Assembly (NCBI GenBank): GCA_949775045.1
Contig: OX459102.1
Location: 5,262,185-5,326,184, forward strand
Length of the DNA stretch: 64,000 nucleotides
Source of the DNA: Metridium senile
Lineage: Eukaryota > Cnidaria > Anthozoa > Actiniaria > Metridiidae
Direction of reading: 5' to 3'
The notes under the pieces were generated by a model that was given only the letters and a program-made list of their open reading frames with translations, did no database searches and had not been told where the DNA came from. The position numbers were made by a program, and so were the translations under genes. Shown in pieces: positions 35,201 through 47,276 of this stretch; position 1 is the stretch's first letter, and the number at the start of each line of letters is the position of its first letter.

Positions 35201-38200
35201 AAACTTGCTAAACCTGGTTTAGTTACAGAAATATTGTTATAAAATTAATACAAGTTTCCTAGAGTATTTTATTACTTTTGCATTGTCAATTATTGACCGC
35301 AAATCGTGATTTCAGTAAAATAGAATCAAAATTATTGAATGAATATTCTGTCATGTAAGCCTTGTCCGCCATGTTTTTGCCCTTCACTGGGGCATGAAGA
35401 TGGACTCTCCATATAATTTTTACCAAACAATGTGTCATGTTTGTTCGCCCCCATAACACCGCAACAAAATGATCTACAACCTTTACACTTGACCAGTATA
35501 TTAGTTAAAGTTTTGAATGCTTAATTTATAAGATTATGAAACTTTAAATTTATATTAATGCAAAATTACGCTTTTGAATTTGATTGAGGTGAAAGCCAGC
35601 AATATTTGAACTTTAAAGTTCAATAAATAAATAAAAAGTAATAAAATAATATATTATAATTACAGGGTTCGTGCTACTCCTTGAACACTCCTTAGATTTG
35701 ATTTACGCTTTTAAAGGCCCTCTTGCATCCAAGATGCATTGCAGCCGTTTGTTTATGTTTTGAAAATATCTATTGTTAAAAGTCGCTTTCTAATTGGTTA
35801 GAAAACCGATCCCGCAATACGGGCTACTCACGGGTTTTTCACGTTGTTCGATTCAGGATGTCAAGTTCGAAGACTTCGAAGTGTTTGTGGTTTCGTGTAC
35901 TAAAAAATGATATTATGCATGGAATCCGAAACGTTAACGTCCATGGATATTACTATAGAAGGTCAGGATGACGACGTGAATGCATACGGTTCAAAAAATG
36001 TTTACATAAACATTAATACATTCAAGAATATACTGTTTAATTTTGATAGCTTTGCCGAGTGTTGTTTAAAAATCCATTTCACTATGACAAACACATTTCG
36101 GATTATAACAGCAGTTGAGTCTTCATTCCTTGTATCAACGTTGACACGATGCAGTAGGACTTCCATAAATACACTATCGGTGGTTCTTTCGAAGCCAAGT
36201 GCGATTTTTCTCTCCCTGAATAGGTCCAACACAGAGCTTCTGATCCTTAGACTTGGGTCGCCCGGGAAGACGAGGCCTTCAACGACGTCGGGTCGACATT
36301 TAGATAAAAAATATGTATAAAAAAGGCCGGAACGACTAAAATATTATCCCAGAAAGCTTAATTAGATATTAAATTATACGATTATAAAAAGAAATTATAA
36401 AAATTAACTCTTTTAACTAACGATGGAAACGGATTCTATAAGATTTTGCTATTCTACACAAAAATTGGTATTTTCCGTATGTGAGAAAATCATCCAAGCG
36501 CGCAATGCATCTTGGATGCAAGAGGGGCTTTAAGGGCACTTGAAAAGCCCTTGAATTTTAGAAAATCAGCAAAAACTCCTTAAAAACTCCTTAATTCTAG
36601 CTAAAGTAGGGTAAAAATTCCAGTATTGCAAATTAAAGTTAATTAGTAAAAATTATAGAATTGTACATAATTTTCGTAAATTCGTCAATTTTCTATATCA
36701 AAGTTGTCGCAAAAAGTGCTTAAAAATTCCTTTTTGATCCTTGAAAACTCCTTAGATTTTGTTTACTGACATCAGCACGAACCCTGAATTATATTTAATA
36801 AGTCATATGTCACTAGCCTCCTCTGCAGGCATCTCTTCTTTCTTTCATTTTTTAGCTTTTTGGGCTTCCTGTGGCCTCCTGTGGCTTCCTGTGTTAAGAA
36901 GAAGAGGGGGACTTTTTCTCGCCTAACTAGCGCCTAGTCCCTCTCTAGTAGCAGCACAGGAAAGCCAAATCCAAATTAGATCACAGAGACACCTGAGGAG
37001 GAGGCTAGTATGTCACATACTGTCCTCTGATAATAAACATGATACAGTGTAGCTATCCAATCAGAGACCATGTTAATGATATTGATGGTTAAAATGTTTT
37101 AATGTCTACAGGAAAGGAGACCATATCTTGCCACAGAATGTGATAACCTACAAGAAGCTGAAAAATGGAGACATCAGGTATATATTTCATTATAGATAAA
37201 AAAACATATTTGAATTGCATGCTCACTGAATTTTTATTTCTCAGATAATAAGAGAGGTGGCCAAGAAAGTTGCCCAAATACAAAATGGTAAGTTTATTTT
37301 AATGAGTTTGTCTCCTTTCCGAGTTTCCAAGAAAGATAGCAAATAGATCAAAAATGAAGTGTTTCTATCAATATGTAATATACCTCATAAATATGCAAGG
37401 GATTTTTAAAAATGTGTTTCAAAAAAGTGTTTCTATCAATAATGTATTATTCCTATATGCATGTAGGGGATTTTCTCTGGGTTATCTGCTTTTCCTTCCT
37501 CCACAAAAATGAACATGTTAACTAGCAGAGTTGTGTGCTAAAATATCAAGCAGTCCGTTAAGTCCTCCACATTTCTGATGTATACTGAGACGTCTGTTCT
37601 CAGTTTGTGTAATCACTGCTTAGGGTGGGACCATTTACTTTACTTTACTTACAGTAATAAACAATTATACAATAGGTTTCCAGTACATGTACAGTAAAAG
37701 TAGCCATAAAATTCTTTATTATTCCTCAAATTAAATAAAATTCCATTTAAAATAAAATTTTATACACGGCTTAATTGTTTACAGCTGGACTTGGAGAATT
37801 CCGTATTCGAGATCTTAATGATGAAATAAACAAACTTCTACGAGAGAAAGGACATTGGCAAGACAGAATAGTAGAACTGGGAGGACCAAACTATAGGGTG
37901 AGATAGATGTAGCGAATGGATTCCTGAAGCCTGGTTCAGTGATATGTATTATGCAAATGAAGCATTAAAAGAAAAGCATTACAGGGCGATGCACCTTACT
38001 GTGGCCACCTAATTAAAGTTTTGTACAAGTTAACCAATAAGAGAGCGAGAATTTGACCTTGATGTAAAATATAAGCCGAGTGTCAAACGGTAAACACTTT
38101 GAAATGTTCAAAGCAAAACAAGAGTGAAGTTTATAAGTGTCTGAAAAACCTCCCAGGATGTTTAAATTTGAAAATGTGTAGCAAATAATTTGAAAAAAGA

Positions 38201-41200
38201 AACTTTTGAACGCTAAGCTGACTTGTACAAAACTTTAATTGGGTGGCCACGGTAAGGGGCGTTATGCTGTAAGACTCAGTTGGGCTTTGCTTATTAGCCT
38301 CACTTGTCTTTTCTCACACCTATTTGTCGAGTAATGTTTCACTAGAACATTTTCGTGTAACTCACTTTTAATATGCAAAGGAGTATATTTGTCAAATAAC
38401 ATGCTAATGAGGTGTGTGTGTACTGTAGCTTATATGCTATTTTTTTTACTTGAGCCACAAGCCACTGTGAAAATCATTGATAAAATTGATTTCACGCAAA
38501 TCTATAAAATCAATGTTTTCAGTTATCCGTTGATTATTCTAAGCCGAGAGAATGACTCACTAAAGCATATAGCTACACGCACACCTCATTAGCATGTTAT
38601 TGGATACATATTTTCATTTGCATATTAGATATGATTTATACAAAAACATCTGTGTATGTTGCTTATTGTTATGCTTACATGTATGTCACTCATGGTGTGA
38701 ACCAGGCTTAATGAATCATTTCAACACATTGAGAGATTCAGGATGGCAACCAGCTTTGTCCAGTGGTCAGAGTGTTGGTCTCACAATCTGGCATTGCCGG
38801 GTTCGAGTTCACTCTGGCCACTACATGTCATTGAGTCTGTATTTGTCCCATTTTCAATAAGTTCAAATTCAGTTTCTCAACCTTTGCTAGCAAACTAGGA
38901 TGTTGTCAGCCATTGGTTATATGTTAAACTTTACTACTGCCATTTTCAGTTGAGCTGAATACTCAGTTTTTAAAGTGTATATGAACTCTCGCGGTTTTTT
39001 GAAGTTTTAAGAAGTTGATATATAGGTAAGTCATGAACTGAAAAAAAAAATTGGATTTGAACATTTATTCGCGGAGAAATAGCGCTCTAAACTTTAAAAT
39101 CGACCGCGCCCCTTCGGGTTGGACGGGAATTGGGACTTTGAGGAGAATGGCTCTAGGGCATTGATGACGTAAATTCGGGACCATTTCGCAGCTTGTACAA
39201 AGGCTAGTATGCGGACTTCAGTAAACTTATTATCATTTTACTGGAGTTTTTTAGACACTGTGCCAAGCAGATCCGTTCTTGGAGGTTGGTCTAATAGAGT
39301 AGAAGACAAGAGAGGCATTCGACTGCATTAATATATTTGGGCAAAGATCGTACGCTTGATAAAGTGAGAAGACGTAAAAGGGTCAACTTGGTTTTACAAA
39401 GACTCCTTCTGCTACTTTAGCAGTAGTCATTTCAACGGCTAACCCCAAAATTATTCCCTGAAATATTTGTTAGTGAATTAAAGAAACATCTGGCTCATCT
39501 GATAAGAGTTGAAGTTAGAATTGTACCCTGTTTCAGACTAGATTTATAGGATGAAGAACCAAAACAAATGTCGAGCAGAAACAACGCGTACGAATGGTAA
39601 TGAAGCGTTTCAAACTATGGCAAGGGTATCATGGCAACTGAAATAGTATAATTATAACTGAAATCTTTGCTATATTCTACTTTGAAGATATTATATTGAC
39701 ATATTATTGAACTGTTTATATAAGTTCTAAAGAAAGCCATTCTAGTGTCACGAATCAGCATTTCGCGTACGATAATTACCGGATGATTGTTGAAAAAACT
39801 AGCGAGAGACCGCCGGTTTAATACTGACTCCATGAAGTTGAAAAAACAAGACAAGTTAATCATTTTACTCTGATACTAATAATACTAGTAATCAAGTTTC
39901 AAAATGGATTTAAACTAGTTTTAGAATAAAGTTTGCTAACACTTCTTGATAATGAAGAAGTCATGATAATTAACATACCACAAATTATTATTTTGTTGTT
40001 GTTGTCAGTTCTTTATTATATGAGTTCAAAATGCATTTTATTATAAAAATATGTTCAACTACAAATGGATAAAACGGGAATGTTATCAGGGGAAATCATT
40101 GAAAATTTGAAGCGTTGAAACTGTAGTAGTTGTAAAACATGTTTTGTGTGATTTTTTCACCAACAGTGTCTTCAGTCAGTCGTTCTGTATTTAGCCGCTG
40201 GCGATCGTAATGACCAGCGATTTAAACATATGAATTTATACGGGAAGAAATCCTGGATGTAGAGTCAGATTGACTTATATTTCATATAGTTTTTAGTACA
40301 AGTGTTTTGGACGGACTCGAGACAACCATCAATTTCAACACACGAAGCTCCGCTTTTAACTTCGCAATTATCAGTACTTCAACGCCAAGAAAAAGTGCAA
40401 AAAATAAACTCCGAGCATGATTAAAACATTTGGGAAACATCATATACCATCATATAACGATTTATGATTGTAATAGATCAACTTTAACTGTTGGAATTAT
40501 CATCGGTCATCAGGACGGCTCTTTGTACGGCGACTTTTTAGCTTCGATTATATCGATATTAAAGCTATTTTGAATGCTCCACGATCTTTTAATTTCTCTG
40601 CCTGCGTATAGTATCGATTTTGCTAACCAATTTTCATCGGCTAAAGGCTCAGGCTATAAAGGCTCAAAACTGTCACATTTTCTTTCTTGTACTTCTAAGT
40701 AAGAAAGTTCTCAGTCTTCGAAAATACTTTGTAACCCTTCGCTTTTCTTACTACTGTCCTTTGAATCCAAGTATAATTCTTTATCGGTATCTGATAAACC
40801 ATCTGATTGTCTAGTTTCAACTGATGTCAGCCGGGATGATTCAGTCAACGCGCGGTAATTACAGCTGATTTATCGAACTTTTCTTACTCAAAACAACAGA
40901 GAAACACTGAGTGATGCTAGCTTGGGTTTCCCGAATTTACGTCACAAGGTTACCAGTCTCCCAATTCCCGGCCAACCCGAAGGGGCGCGGTCGATTTTAA
41001 AGTTTAGGGCGCTATTTCTCCGCGAATAAATGTTCAAATCAAATTTTTTTTTTCGGTTCATGACTGACCTATATATCAACTTCTTAAAACGCCAAAAAAC
41101 CGCGAGAGTTCATATACACTTTAATTAGACCAAGAAACATTTAAAGTTACCTTAATTTTTAAACGCCTAAAAGTGAAATTTTCACAGGTTTGATGTCATT

Positions 41201-44200
41201 ATCATTGAAGTGCGACTCTCTATGTTTGGTGTCTCTTTTGCAAACTAGCATTTTGTCTGCTGTCAATCAATACTGGGATTGAGTTTGACCTGAGGTATCC
41301 AAAATGGTGCTTGATTGGTCAATCGCTGAATACTATTACACCTAATTGCAAGAATGTTGTCCTGACTTTTGTAATTTAGTGGGAAAGGAATTAATTAAAA
41401 GACAAAAGAAGAGTACTCAAGCTGAACACTTTCTTTTGTTATTCCTGATTTTCCTTGTTACTAAATTACTAATGCTCTTTTTTCATATGACAACATTCTT
41501 GCAATTAGGTGTAAATTGAATGGTAAAGTTTATTTTATGCTAGCAGTGGCTATTTTTTTAAACAGCTAGTGCAGGCATGTACCGGTATGGCACAGTAGTA
41601 AAAGTAACCTCTGCAAGCAGGAGTGAGATTTGCTGTTTGATTTACTGATATTCTCGATCAGCGATCGAGTGAGCGAGCGAGCATCATCGTGGTTCACTCG
41701 GTCAAACTCGTTTCTAGTATTTTGATTTACGGCTGACAAAATGCTAGTTTGTAAATGGGACATCAATCTTTGAGGGTCATGCTTCAACGATAATGGTAGT
41801 AGCTAACCCAATGCCCAAAAAGATTGATTTGAAGGTGACAACTTGTTGGACTTATATAAATAATAAAATATACAAATTACAAACTGGACAACTGGTCTTC
41901 TCGTAATTCTATTTCTCATATTTTGTTCAGCTGTTCATGATTTTTGTTTGTTTGTAGAAAATTGGTCCAAAGATGTTAGACCATGAAGGAAAAGAAGTCC
42001 CTGGGAACAGAGGATACAAGTAATGACATCATACTTTATACAATAACTAAAAGTATATGAATACATGCATTGTGATTGGTTTAAGAGAAAACACAGCATG
42101 CATGTTTAAATGAGCAATTATTTATATTTCATAAAAGAACTAGAAAACTTGCTTTCTGTGCTGTATGCAGTTATAAAACACTTTGGGATTGTCAGAACAC
42201 AAGAAGTTTTTAGAAACTTGCTTTGCATGGTGCTTCCCTTAACACCTCTCTCGTGTTCTAACAACCTTGCTTGCTTTATAACTGCACACATTATCATTTG
42301 TGTGTTTTTTATTTCTTTATTTGTTGCTAATTATTATATTGCATTCATGTTCAAATGTTGAAACCATTTAATTTTGTTGTTTCAGATATTTTGGTGCAGC
42401 TAAAGAACTACCTGGTGTAAGAGAGTTATTTGAACAAGAACGTATGTATAACAATTGACTAAAAAATAAACATATTAAATAATAAATCACTTTTTTAACG
42501 TCTCAAATCTTCTAGCTGGACACGTGTGCCCTACTAATTGGGGATACTCAGACACACACTCACTACCTCTACGTTAAATATTTTGCACACAACTCTGCTC
42601 ACTAATGGGGGAGACTCAGACACACACTCACTACCTCTATGTTAAATATTTTGCACACAACTCTGCTACTTTAATTAGAATTTAGATCAAGACATGCAGT
42701 GGTACCTCTATTAAGCGGTCACCCATTAAGCAGTAACCCTCTATTAGGCAGCCATGATAAAAAGTCACAAATTTATTCCAGACCTATTCTATAACTATTG
42801 AGGGTGACTGCTCAATAGAGGTACCACTGTAACTATATTTGTGCTTTCATTTTATGTGTTAAAGATTGAGAAATTCACCTGAATAGGTCCTCCAAAAGGC
42901 CTATTGGCCAGACCGACTATGAAGTTTTGAGGAACATCCAGTTTTCAAGGGCAACTATGAGATCACAAATTTGATCCCCAGTGGCTTCACACTTGTTTCA
43001 ACTTCCTCCCAATCAGTAGCTTTAAATGTCTGTAAAATAGACCATTGATGGAGAGAGGGGTGAAGAGCGCACCGTCGGCTTCCTGGGAGACCAGCTTACT
43101 TCTAGCTGAAGGAACTACCGACGCTAAAGAATAGAACTTTTCCTTTTTTTCAGAATGTGTAATTAATCTATTATTATCGTTTCAGCACCTAAAGCACCAA
43201 GGAAGAATAGGGCAGAGCTCTTTAAGGATGTTGATGCAGATTACTATGGTTACAGAGATGAAGATGATGGTGTTCTGGTACCTATTGAACAACAAGTTGA
43301 ACAAGAAGGTACCTCAATCAACATGCTTAATTCATAGACCTGATGCCAATATGCCCGGTGTAGTCAATCGAATGATTCGGAAATCGAATACAATCGAACA
43401 CAATCATATGATTGGATTCAATTGCATTTGACATTCAAACAAAATCGAACGCCAAAAAAATTATGAATTTGACGATTGCATTCGATTTCGGAACAATCGG
43501 TTCCAGTGAATTAGTGATTACTATTGTCTTAAATTTGATAATGACATTTCAATATCAGTTTGTGTTAAGTAATGATATGTGTAAGAACGAGGCAGGCAAA
43601 CGGCAATGGAATGTAGAAAGGTGCTAATTGTGTATTGTCTAATCTGTCCATCTCATTGGTTAAAACATGAAAATCTGCCATAATTTCAAAACTAAGCAGA
43701 TTTTTTAATATTTTATTTGATGTGTGATTCCCTTTTCATCTAAGATTTCCTGAGCTTTTATATATCAAAATGTCTATGTGGGGAACATATCGAATTGTAA
43801 ACGTCTTTTGGCTATTGTTTTGAGCGCTTATGATTGGACGAGATCTTTTAGTACAAAAGAAACTTTGTTCCAAAACAGAGTTTCTGCACATTTTATTTTT
43901 AAAATGTGTTACCTATAGGCTGATATATACTTTCAGTCTGAAAACTAAGACATTCTTATGTGGGGAGGTTGCTATTGCCGCAGAACAATAGAGAGTTGCC
44001 GACTACTTACACACATCATTACTTAATTGCATGGTTGAGACGCATGTTAATTGCGTGAGGAGAGAGATGTGGCGGCCTAGTGGTCAGCGTGTCGGACTCC
44101 GGGCCTAATGGTCTGGGTTCGATTCCTGGCCCAGGCGATTACGTTGTGTCCTTGGGCAAGATACTTTACTCTCTCAGTGCCTCGTCTTCTTGGATAAGGA

Positions 44201-46960
44201 TGTAAAGCTGGGGGTCCAGTCTGCCTTCACTCTGACTATGTTACAAGGTGGACCGAAAAGAACCACTGAGGGTGTAAACAAATCTCTGGTCGTGACTGCC
44301 TCACTCTCATACAAGCGCATTTGAATATGTACATGTACATAGATATTTGCGCTAGTATATAAATTTTAAATTATTATTATATGGTTGAATATTTTATGCA
44401 GCTATTTCAAGAGCATTGGAAGAATACCAGAAGAGAAAAGAACAAGAAGAGGAAGAAGAGGAAGAGGTGGAAGAAGATGATATTTATGCAGTAGAGCCTG
44501 GTGAAGAGGTATAATTATAAACAATTATTGGATGAGGTTTTTGTGATATCCAGAATAATCGATGTTGATGTAAGTGTAATCAGTTAAGGCTGGAGGACGA
44601 AGCTGATTACACTTGCTGAGACCTTGATTATTCTGATATCACTATAAAATAATTGTTTTGTTATTCATTGTGTCAGAGAAAATTAAGCAACCATTCAAGT
44701 TCTTTCATGTTGAACGCAAGTATTTTTTTTAGCAAGAAAACAAAGAAAGTGGACAGTAAATTGATATTTTGGCGAAAATAATACATTGCAGGGGCAACCT
44801 ACAGATAAAAGCAAAAAAAATTGTCAAGCAGTAGGCAGTCATTTGTGAAAATAATTTTCATGCTCTAAGCCAATCAGATTCTAGATAGTGAGTATATTGT
44901 ATAATAATAACTGTAAATAATGGTTTCATCGGGGAGGGGGGGGGGCTAATCAGGGAAATATGTGTGACAATACAGAGCCCATTTTGGATGTTTTCTGATA
45001 TTTGACTGTCTTTAATATTTGGATTTTTTTTAGCCAAAAATATAGTGAGCAGAAATCTGGCGAGTCCCGGGCCCCCAGGCCCCTCCCCAACTACTGCCCT
45101 GTGACTATTGGCCATCAAACTAGCAGACAGACACTGATTGAATATTTTCTGTTTTATTTACAGGGTAGTGATAATGAGATGGAGACAGATGAAGGAACTG
45201 AAGAAAATCAGTCATTTGTATCCCATGTCCCTGTGCCTTCACAACAAGAGGTAAGATATATTTATTACACCCTTTCCGAGAAAGTTTTCCCGTGAAAAGC
45301 ACACAAATTAGTGGCGCAAAGGATCATGGATCAGTTCAGAAACTAAATGTGCATTCGGAACGCCTTTCTTGTTATTTCATAAGTCAAAATGGACATTTCT
45401 CAATAACAGATTGACCATACAGCAATGTGGCCATGAAATCTCTGCATTCTAATAAAGTATACATAGGTAATCCATAATCCCCTGCGCTACGCAGGCTAGC
45501 TTTTCACTTCATGGGTGAATGAATGAATAAAAACTTTATTTAACGAGGAGACCTCACCACCCTAAGGTGCTTTTCATGAGGGACCTCAAATAAGCCCATA
45601 AATATACAAATTATAAGAGTAAGAGTATACAAAAGCTGGGTGACAAAGCTTCTCGGAAAGAGTGTATAAAAACAACAGTTGTTTACAGAGATTTCTTCCA
45701 CTGACAAATATTGTATCAGGACACATGCAAAAATACAAAAATTTTACGTGAAAATATCATTTTTTCATAAAAATGATTTTAGTTTATAAAGTATATAATA
45801 ATGGACGCTTGGAGATATAATGATCTGCTCATGTAGATAATTTCCAAAAGTCTGCGTGCCCATGTATTATTCTCAGTTTTCAGTGCGACTACTGAAACCA
45901 CCCAATCACATTTCAAAATATATTTTTTTTAAGATCAAACAAATACCTCGTACAGGGTTCTCCCAGGCTAAGATGTTTCTTATTCAGTCTTGATCTATTC
46001 CGTTCACATATATTGAAAATTATTATAATTTGAAGCAAAAAAAATCGAACATTTTGTAGAGATTCTATTGTTCATATTCTCAATCGTAATTGGATAATTA
46101 TGTTTTGGTGGCCCTGGTTTCAGTAGTCGCACTGTAATTAGCTACATAACTTAGGGATGTTCTACTCTGGACACCAGAGGATTTGTCCTATCTTGCTTTG
46201 GCATTTTGTAAAGCAGTGCTAGAAAACATAAAACTGGAATATTCAAGATATTGGGGTATAAGGCCTGGGTACTAAGAGTTTGGGGAGGAAGCCATAGCTT
46301 AGGACCCAGTCCCCATATGAAAATCAGGCGTCTGGATTTATGTTTCTGTAATTTATTTTCAGGTCGAACAAATGCTTGTACAAAGAAAAAAAATGGTAAG
46401 CTATGTTATCAAAGTTGCAAGTTGCTTAGTTCCATGTAAAAAGTAGAACTGAACTCTATTTGGTACAATGCTGTCTGCAACAAACAAAAATTGCGAGACA
46501 GTCTCTGTTGCACTGTGCAAACGACAGCAACTTGTGTCGCAACTACATTTCCAGTCAAGTTGCTGAAAATAATCTCCTTCACAGTTGCCTGTGCCATCCT
46601 GAAAGGTAGCCGGGCCTTTGCGTCAAAGTGAGACGAATGTTGAGCTTGCAATTGAATAATTTTCCCGCGAGGTGTTTAAAGGTCGCTATCATTGCAAGCT
46701 CAACGCTCGTCTCGCTTCGATGCAAAAGGCTTGCTACCTTTCAAGATGGCGCAGGGAACTGTGAATGGGACTATTGCTAGGGGTTATGTACAGAGCCTTT
46801 GTATTATCGTGCAGCTTATATGAGTTTTTGGGATTCACTATAAAGAAAAAAACATCCTAACACATCCTTTTTGTGTCATTTTTCAGGAATTATTAGATAA
46901 ATATGCAAGTGAAGCTCTTTTGCAACAGAGTCTAGAGGCAAAAGCACTACTAGGTTTATA
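32206..46960 (+). CDS. ISY1: Pre-mRNA-splicing factor ISY1 homologue (13 coding exons, 282 aa)
   Basis: Coding exons by GT/AG boundaries and frame: 32206-32208, 32305-32327, 34569-34626, 37112-37177, 37245-37287, 37785-37897, 41958-42019, 42385-42441, 43186-43308, 44402-44508, 45164-45250, 46363-46395, 46887-46960. They sum to 849 nt, an uninterrupted frame of 282 residues (human about 285). The first exon contains only the ATG. Family blocks: [80 protein letters not shown], an acidic stretch in exon 10, and [10 protein letters not shown] with [11 protein letters not shown] at the end. ISY1 is a subunit of the Prp19/NTC complex of activated spliceosomes. The region KGIP in exon 3 differs from vertebrates. 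Introns hold many transposons; the longest (37898-41957) contains the TTAA element copy B. Confidence 0.95.
33100..33621. mobile_element. MITE with internal duplication, ISY1 intron 2
   Basis: CAGTAAAACCCTGCATTTAA and its near complement ACACAGGGTTTTACTG form the ends. Inside, a block of about 150 bp (TATTGACCTGTATGTAAATA and flanks) occurs twice. Confidence 0.7.
33711..33900. repeat. Minisatellite of about 36-38 bp, ISY1 intron 2
   Basis: Five copies of GTTTCATAAATTTATGAAAT followed by CGGTAAGGTCT. Each unit repeats CGGTAAGG, which looks like a 5' splice site (G|GTAAGG), so the intron carries a row of decoy donors. Confidence 0.85.
34195..34528. mobile_element. MITE with G/C-rich terminal repeats, ISY1 intron 2
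   Basis: AGGGGCTTTCATTTACTAGT at the left, its complement at the right, followed inward by G-rich and C-rich runs. It ends 40 bp before exon 3. Confidence 0.75.
35057..35330. mobile_element. One-sided copy of the CAGCCAAACC MITE family
   Basis: CAGTCAAACCAGC, GCGTTCCTATCTAGGTT and GAAATTTGCAGAAATGAA follow in the order seen in 27329-27734; the opposite end is lost. Confidence 0.6.
35663..36786. mobile_element. hAT-like element with CAGGGTTCGTGC ends
   Basis: CAGGGTTCGTGC and GCACGAACCCTG at the ends; the arms share CTCCTTGA and ACTCCTTAGATTT blocks. AATTA occurs at both borders, but an 8-bp duplication is not clear. A TTAA element is nested in it (35715-36529). Confidence 0.65.
35715..36529. 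mobile_element. Third TTAA-flanked element, nested
   Basis: TTAA at 35711-35714 and 36530-36533; ends AGGCCCTCTTGCATCCAAGA and TCTTGGATGCAAGAGGGGCT. An open frame of 137 codons (35907-36320) shows no domain and I do not call it a gene. Confidence 0.7.
36813..37008. mobile_element. 196-bp MITE, TATGTCA target duplication
   Basis: CTAGCCTCCTCTGCAGGCAT and its near complement at the ends; TATGTCA at 36806-36812 and 37009-37015. It is about 100 bp upstream of ISY1 exon 4. Confidence 0.8.
38745..38870 (+). mobile_element. tRNA-derived SINE fragment, ISY1 intron 6
   Basis: A-box-like TGGTCAGAGTGTTGGTCTC and B-box GGGTTCGAGTTC lie about 30 bp apart as in a tRNA-derived RNA polymerase III promoter, followed by CACTCTGGCCACT. 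It is too diverged to be a functional tRNA. Confidence 0.65.
38974..41120. mobile_element. Non-autonomous TTAA-target transposon, copy B
   Basis: TTAA at 38970-38973 and 41121-41124; ends AGTGTATATGAACTCTCGCG and its exact complement, then long terminal repeats. At 2147 bp it is the uninterrupted form of the element at 282-3468, with several small indels. It lies in ISY1 intron 6. Frames such as 39615-39863 show no transposase motifs. Confidence 0.9.
42530..42665. repeat. Tandem duplication of about 66 bp, ISY1 intron 8
   Basis: The block ACTCAGACACACACTCACTA with TTAAATATTTTGCACACAAC occurs twice in a row. Confidence 0.85.
42697..42829. mobile_element. Pogo/Tigger-like MITE, ISY1 intron 8
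   Basis: CAGTGGTACCTCTATTAAGC at the left and GAGGTACCACTG at the right, with TA following. CAGTGG-type ends with CGGTCACC are typical of pogo/Tigger derivatives. A relative is at 48393-48970. Confidence 0.7.
44063..44395 (+). mobile_element. tRNA-derived SINE, ISY1 intron 9
   Basis: A-box CTAGTGGTCAGCGTGTCGG and B-box GGTTCGATTCC mark a tRNA-like head. The body holds TCCTTGGGCAAGATACTTTA, a phrase common in animal SINEs, and the tail is an AT-rich run that stops about 10 bp before exon 10. Confidence 0.8.
44511..44911. mobile_element. MITE, CAATTATTGGATGAGG family, copy 2
   Basis: It starts with ATAATTATAAACAATTATTG directly after the GT of the exon 10 donor and ends after GCCAATCAGATT and TTGTATAATAATA. 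An inner palindrome ATATCCAGAATAATCG with its complement corresponds to the one in copy 1. Confidence 0.65.
45266..45666. mobile_element. MITE, TACACCCTTTCCGAGAAA family, copy 1, with nested retroelement tail
   Basis: Ends TACACCCTTTCCGAGAAAG and CTCGGAAAGAGTGTA. Two further copies lie at 55609-55889 and 56960-57250. Compared with these it has an insertion at about 45515-45640 that begins with ATGAATGAATAAAAACTTTA, on the minus strand a LINE-like 3' tail. It starts about 15 bp after ISY1 exon 11. Confidence 0.75.
46576..46764. mobile_element. Palindromic MITE, CACAGTTGCCTGTGCCATC ends
   Basis: The left block CCTGAAAGGTAGC and the right block GCTACCTTTCAAGATGGCGC are complementary for about 35 bp; an inner GAGCTTGCAA/TTGCAAGCTC pair continues the hairpin. 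It lies in ISY1 intron 12. Confidence 0.7.
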
Positions 46961-47140
46961 ACAACAGAAGATGTTCTCTTAAACCTATGCATCGCCATAC
47001 TACCATTTGCCTCACTATTGCAGTGCTGTACAACGTGACCTTTTACCATCAATCATCGTTGCGTGACATAGTATAGCTTATACTCCAGTTTCGAGCTCTT
47101 TATTGCACTATCGGTGCTATAAGCCTTGATTGTAGGTAAA

Positions 47141-47276
47141 TTAGGGACGGACCATTTGACTTTTGATGGGGGGGGGGGGGGAGTTGGGAGGGGTCCCAAT
47201 TTTCGGTTTTGTTTTAAGGAATCCCCCCCCCCCCCCCCCCCCCCCTCCCATCAAAATTTAAATAGTACGTCCATTA
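47141..47276. mobile_element. Short MITE made mostly of G and C tracts
   Basis: TTAGGGACGGACCATTTGAC then a G run, and a C run followed by ATCAAAATTTAAATAGTACG. It is the deleted form of the 11284-11510 family and lies about 180 bp downstream of the ISY1 stop. Confidence 0.7.

Noticed and set aside
35907..36320. 137-codon frame in the nested TTAA element
   Set aside because: No recognisable transposase motif; kept only as a low-interest observation.
44063..44130. Possible tRNA gene
   Set aside because: A- and B-boxes are present, but the cloverleaf arms do not pair properly and a SINE body follows.
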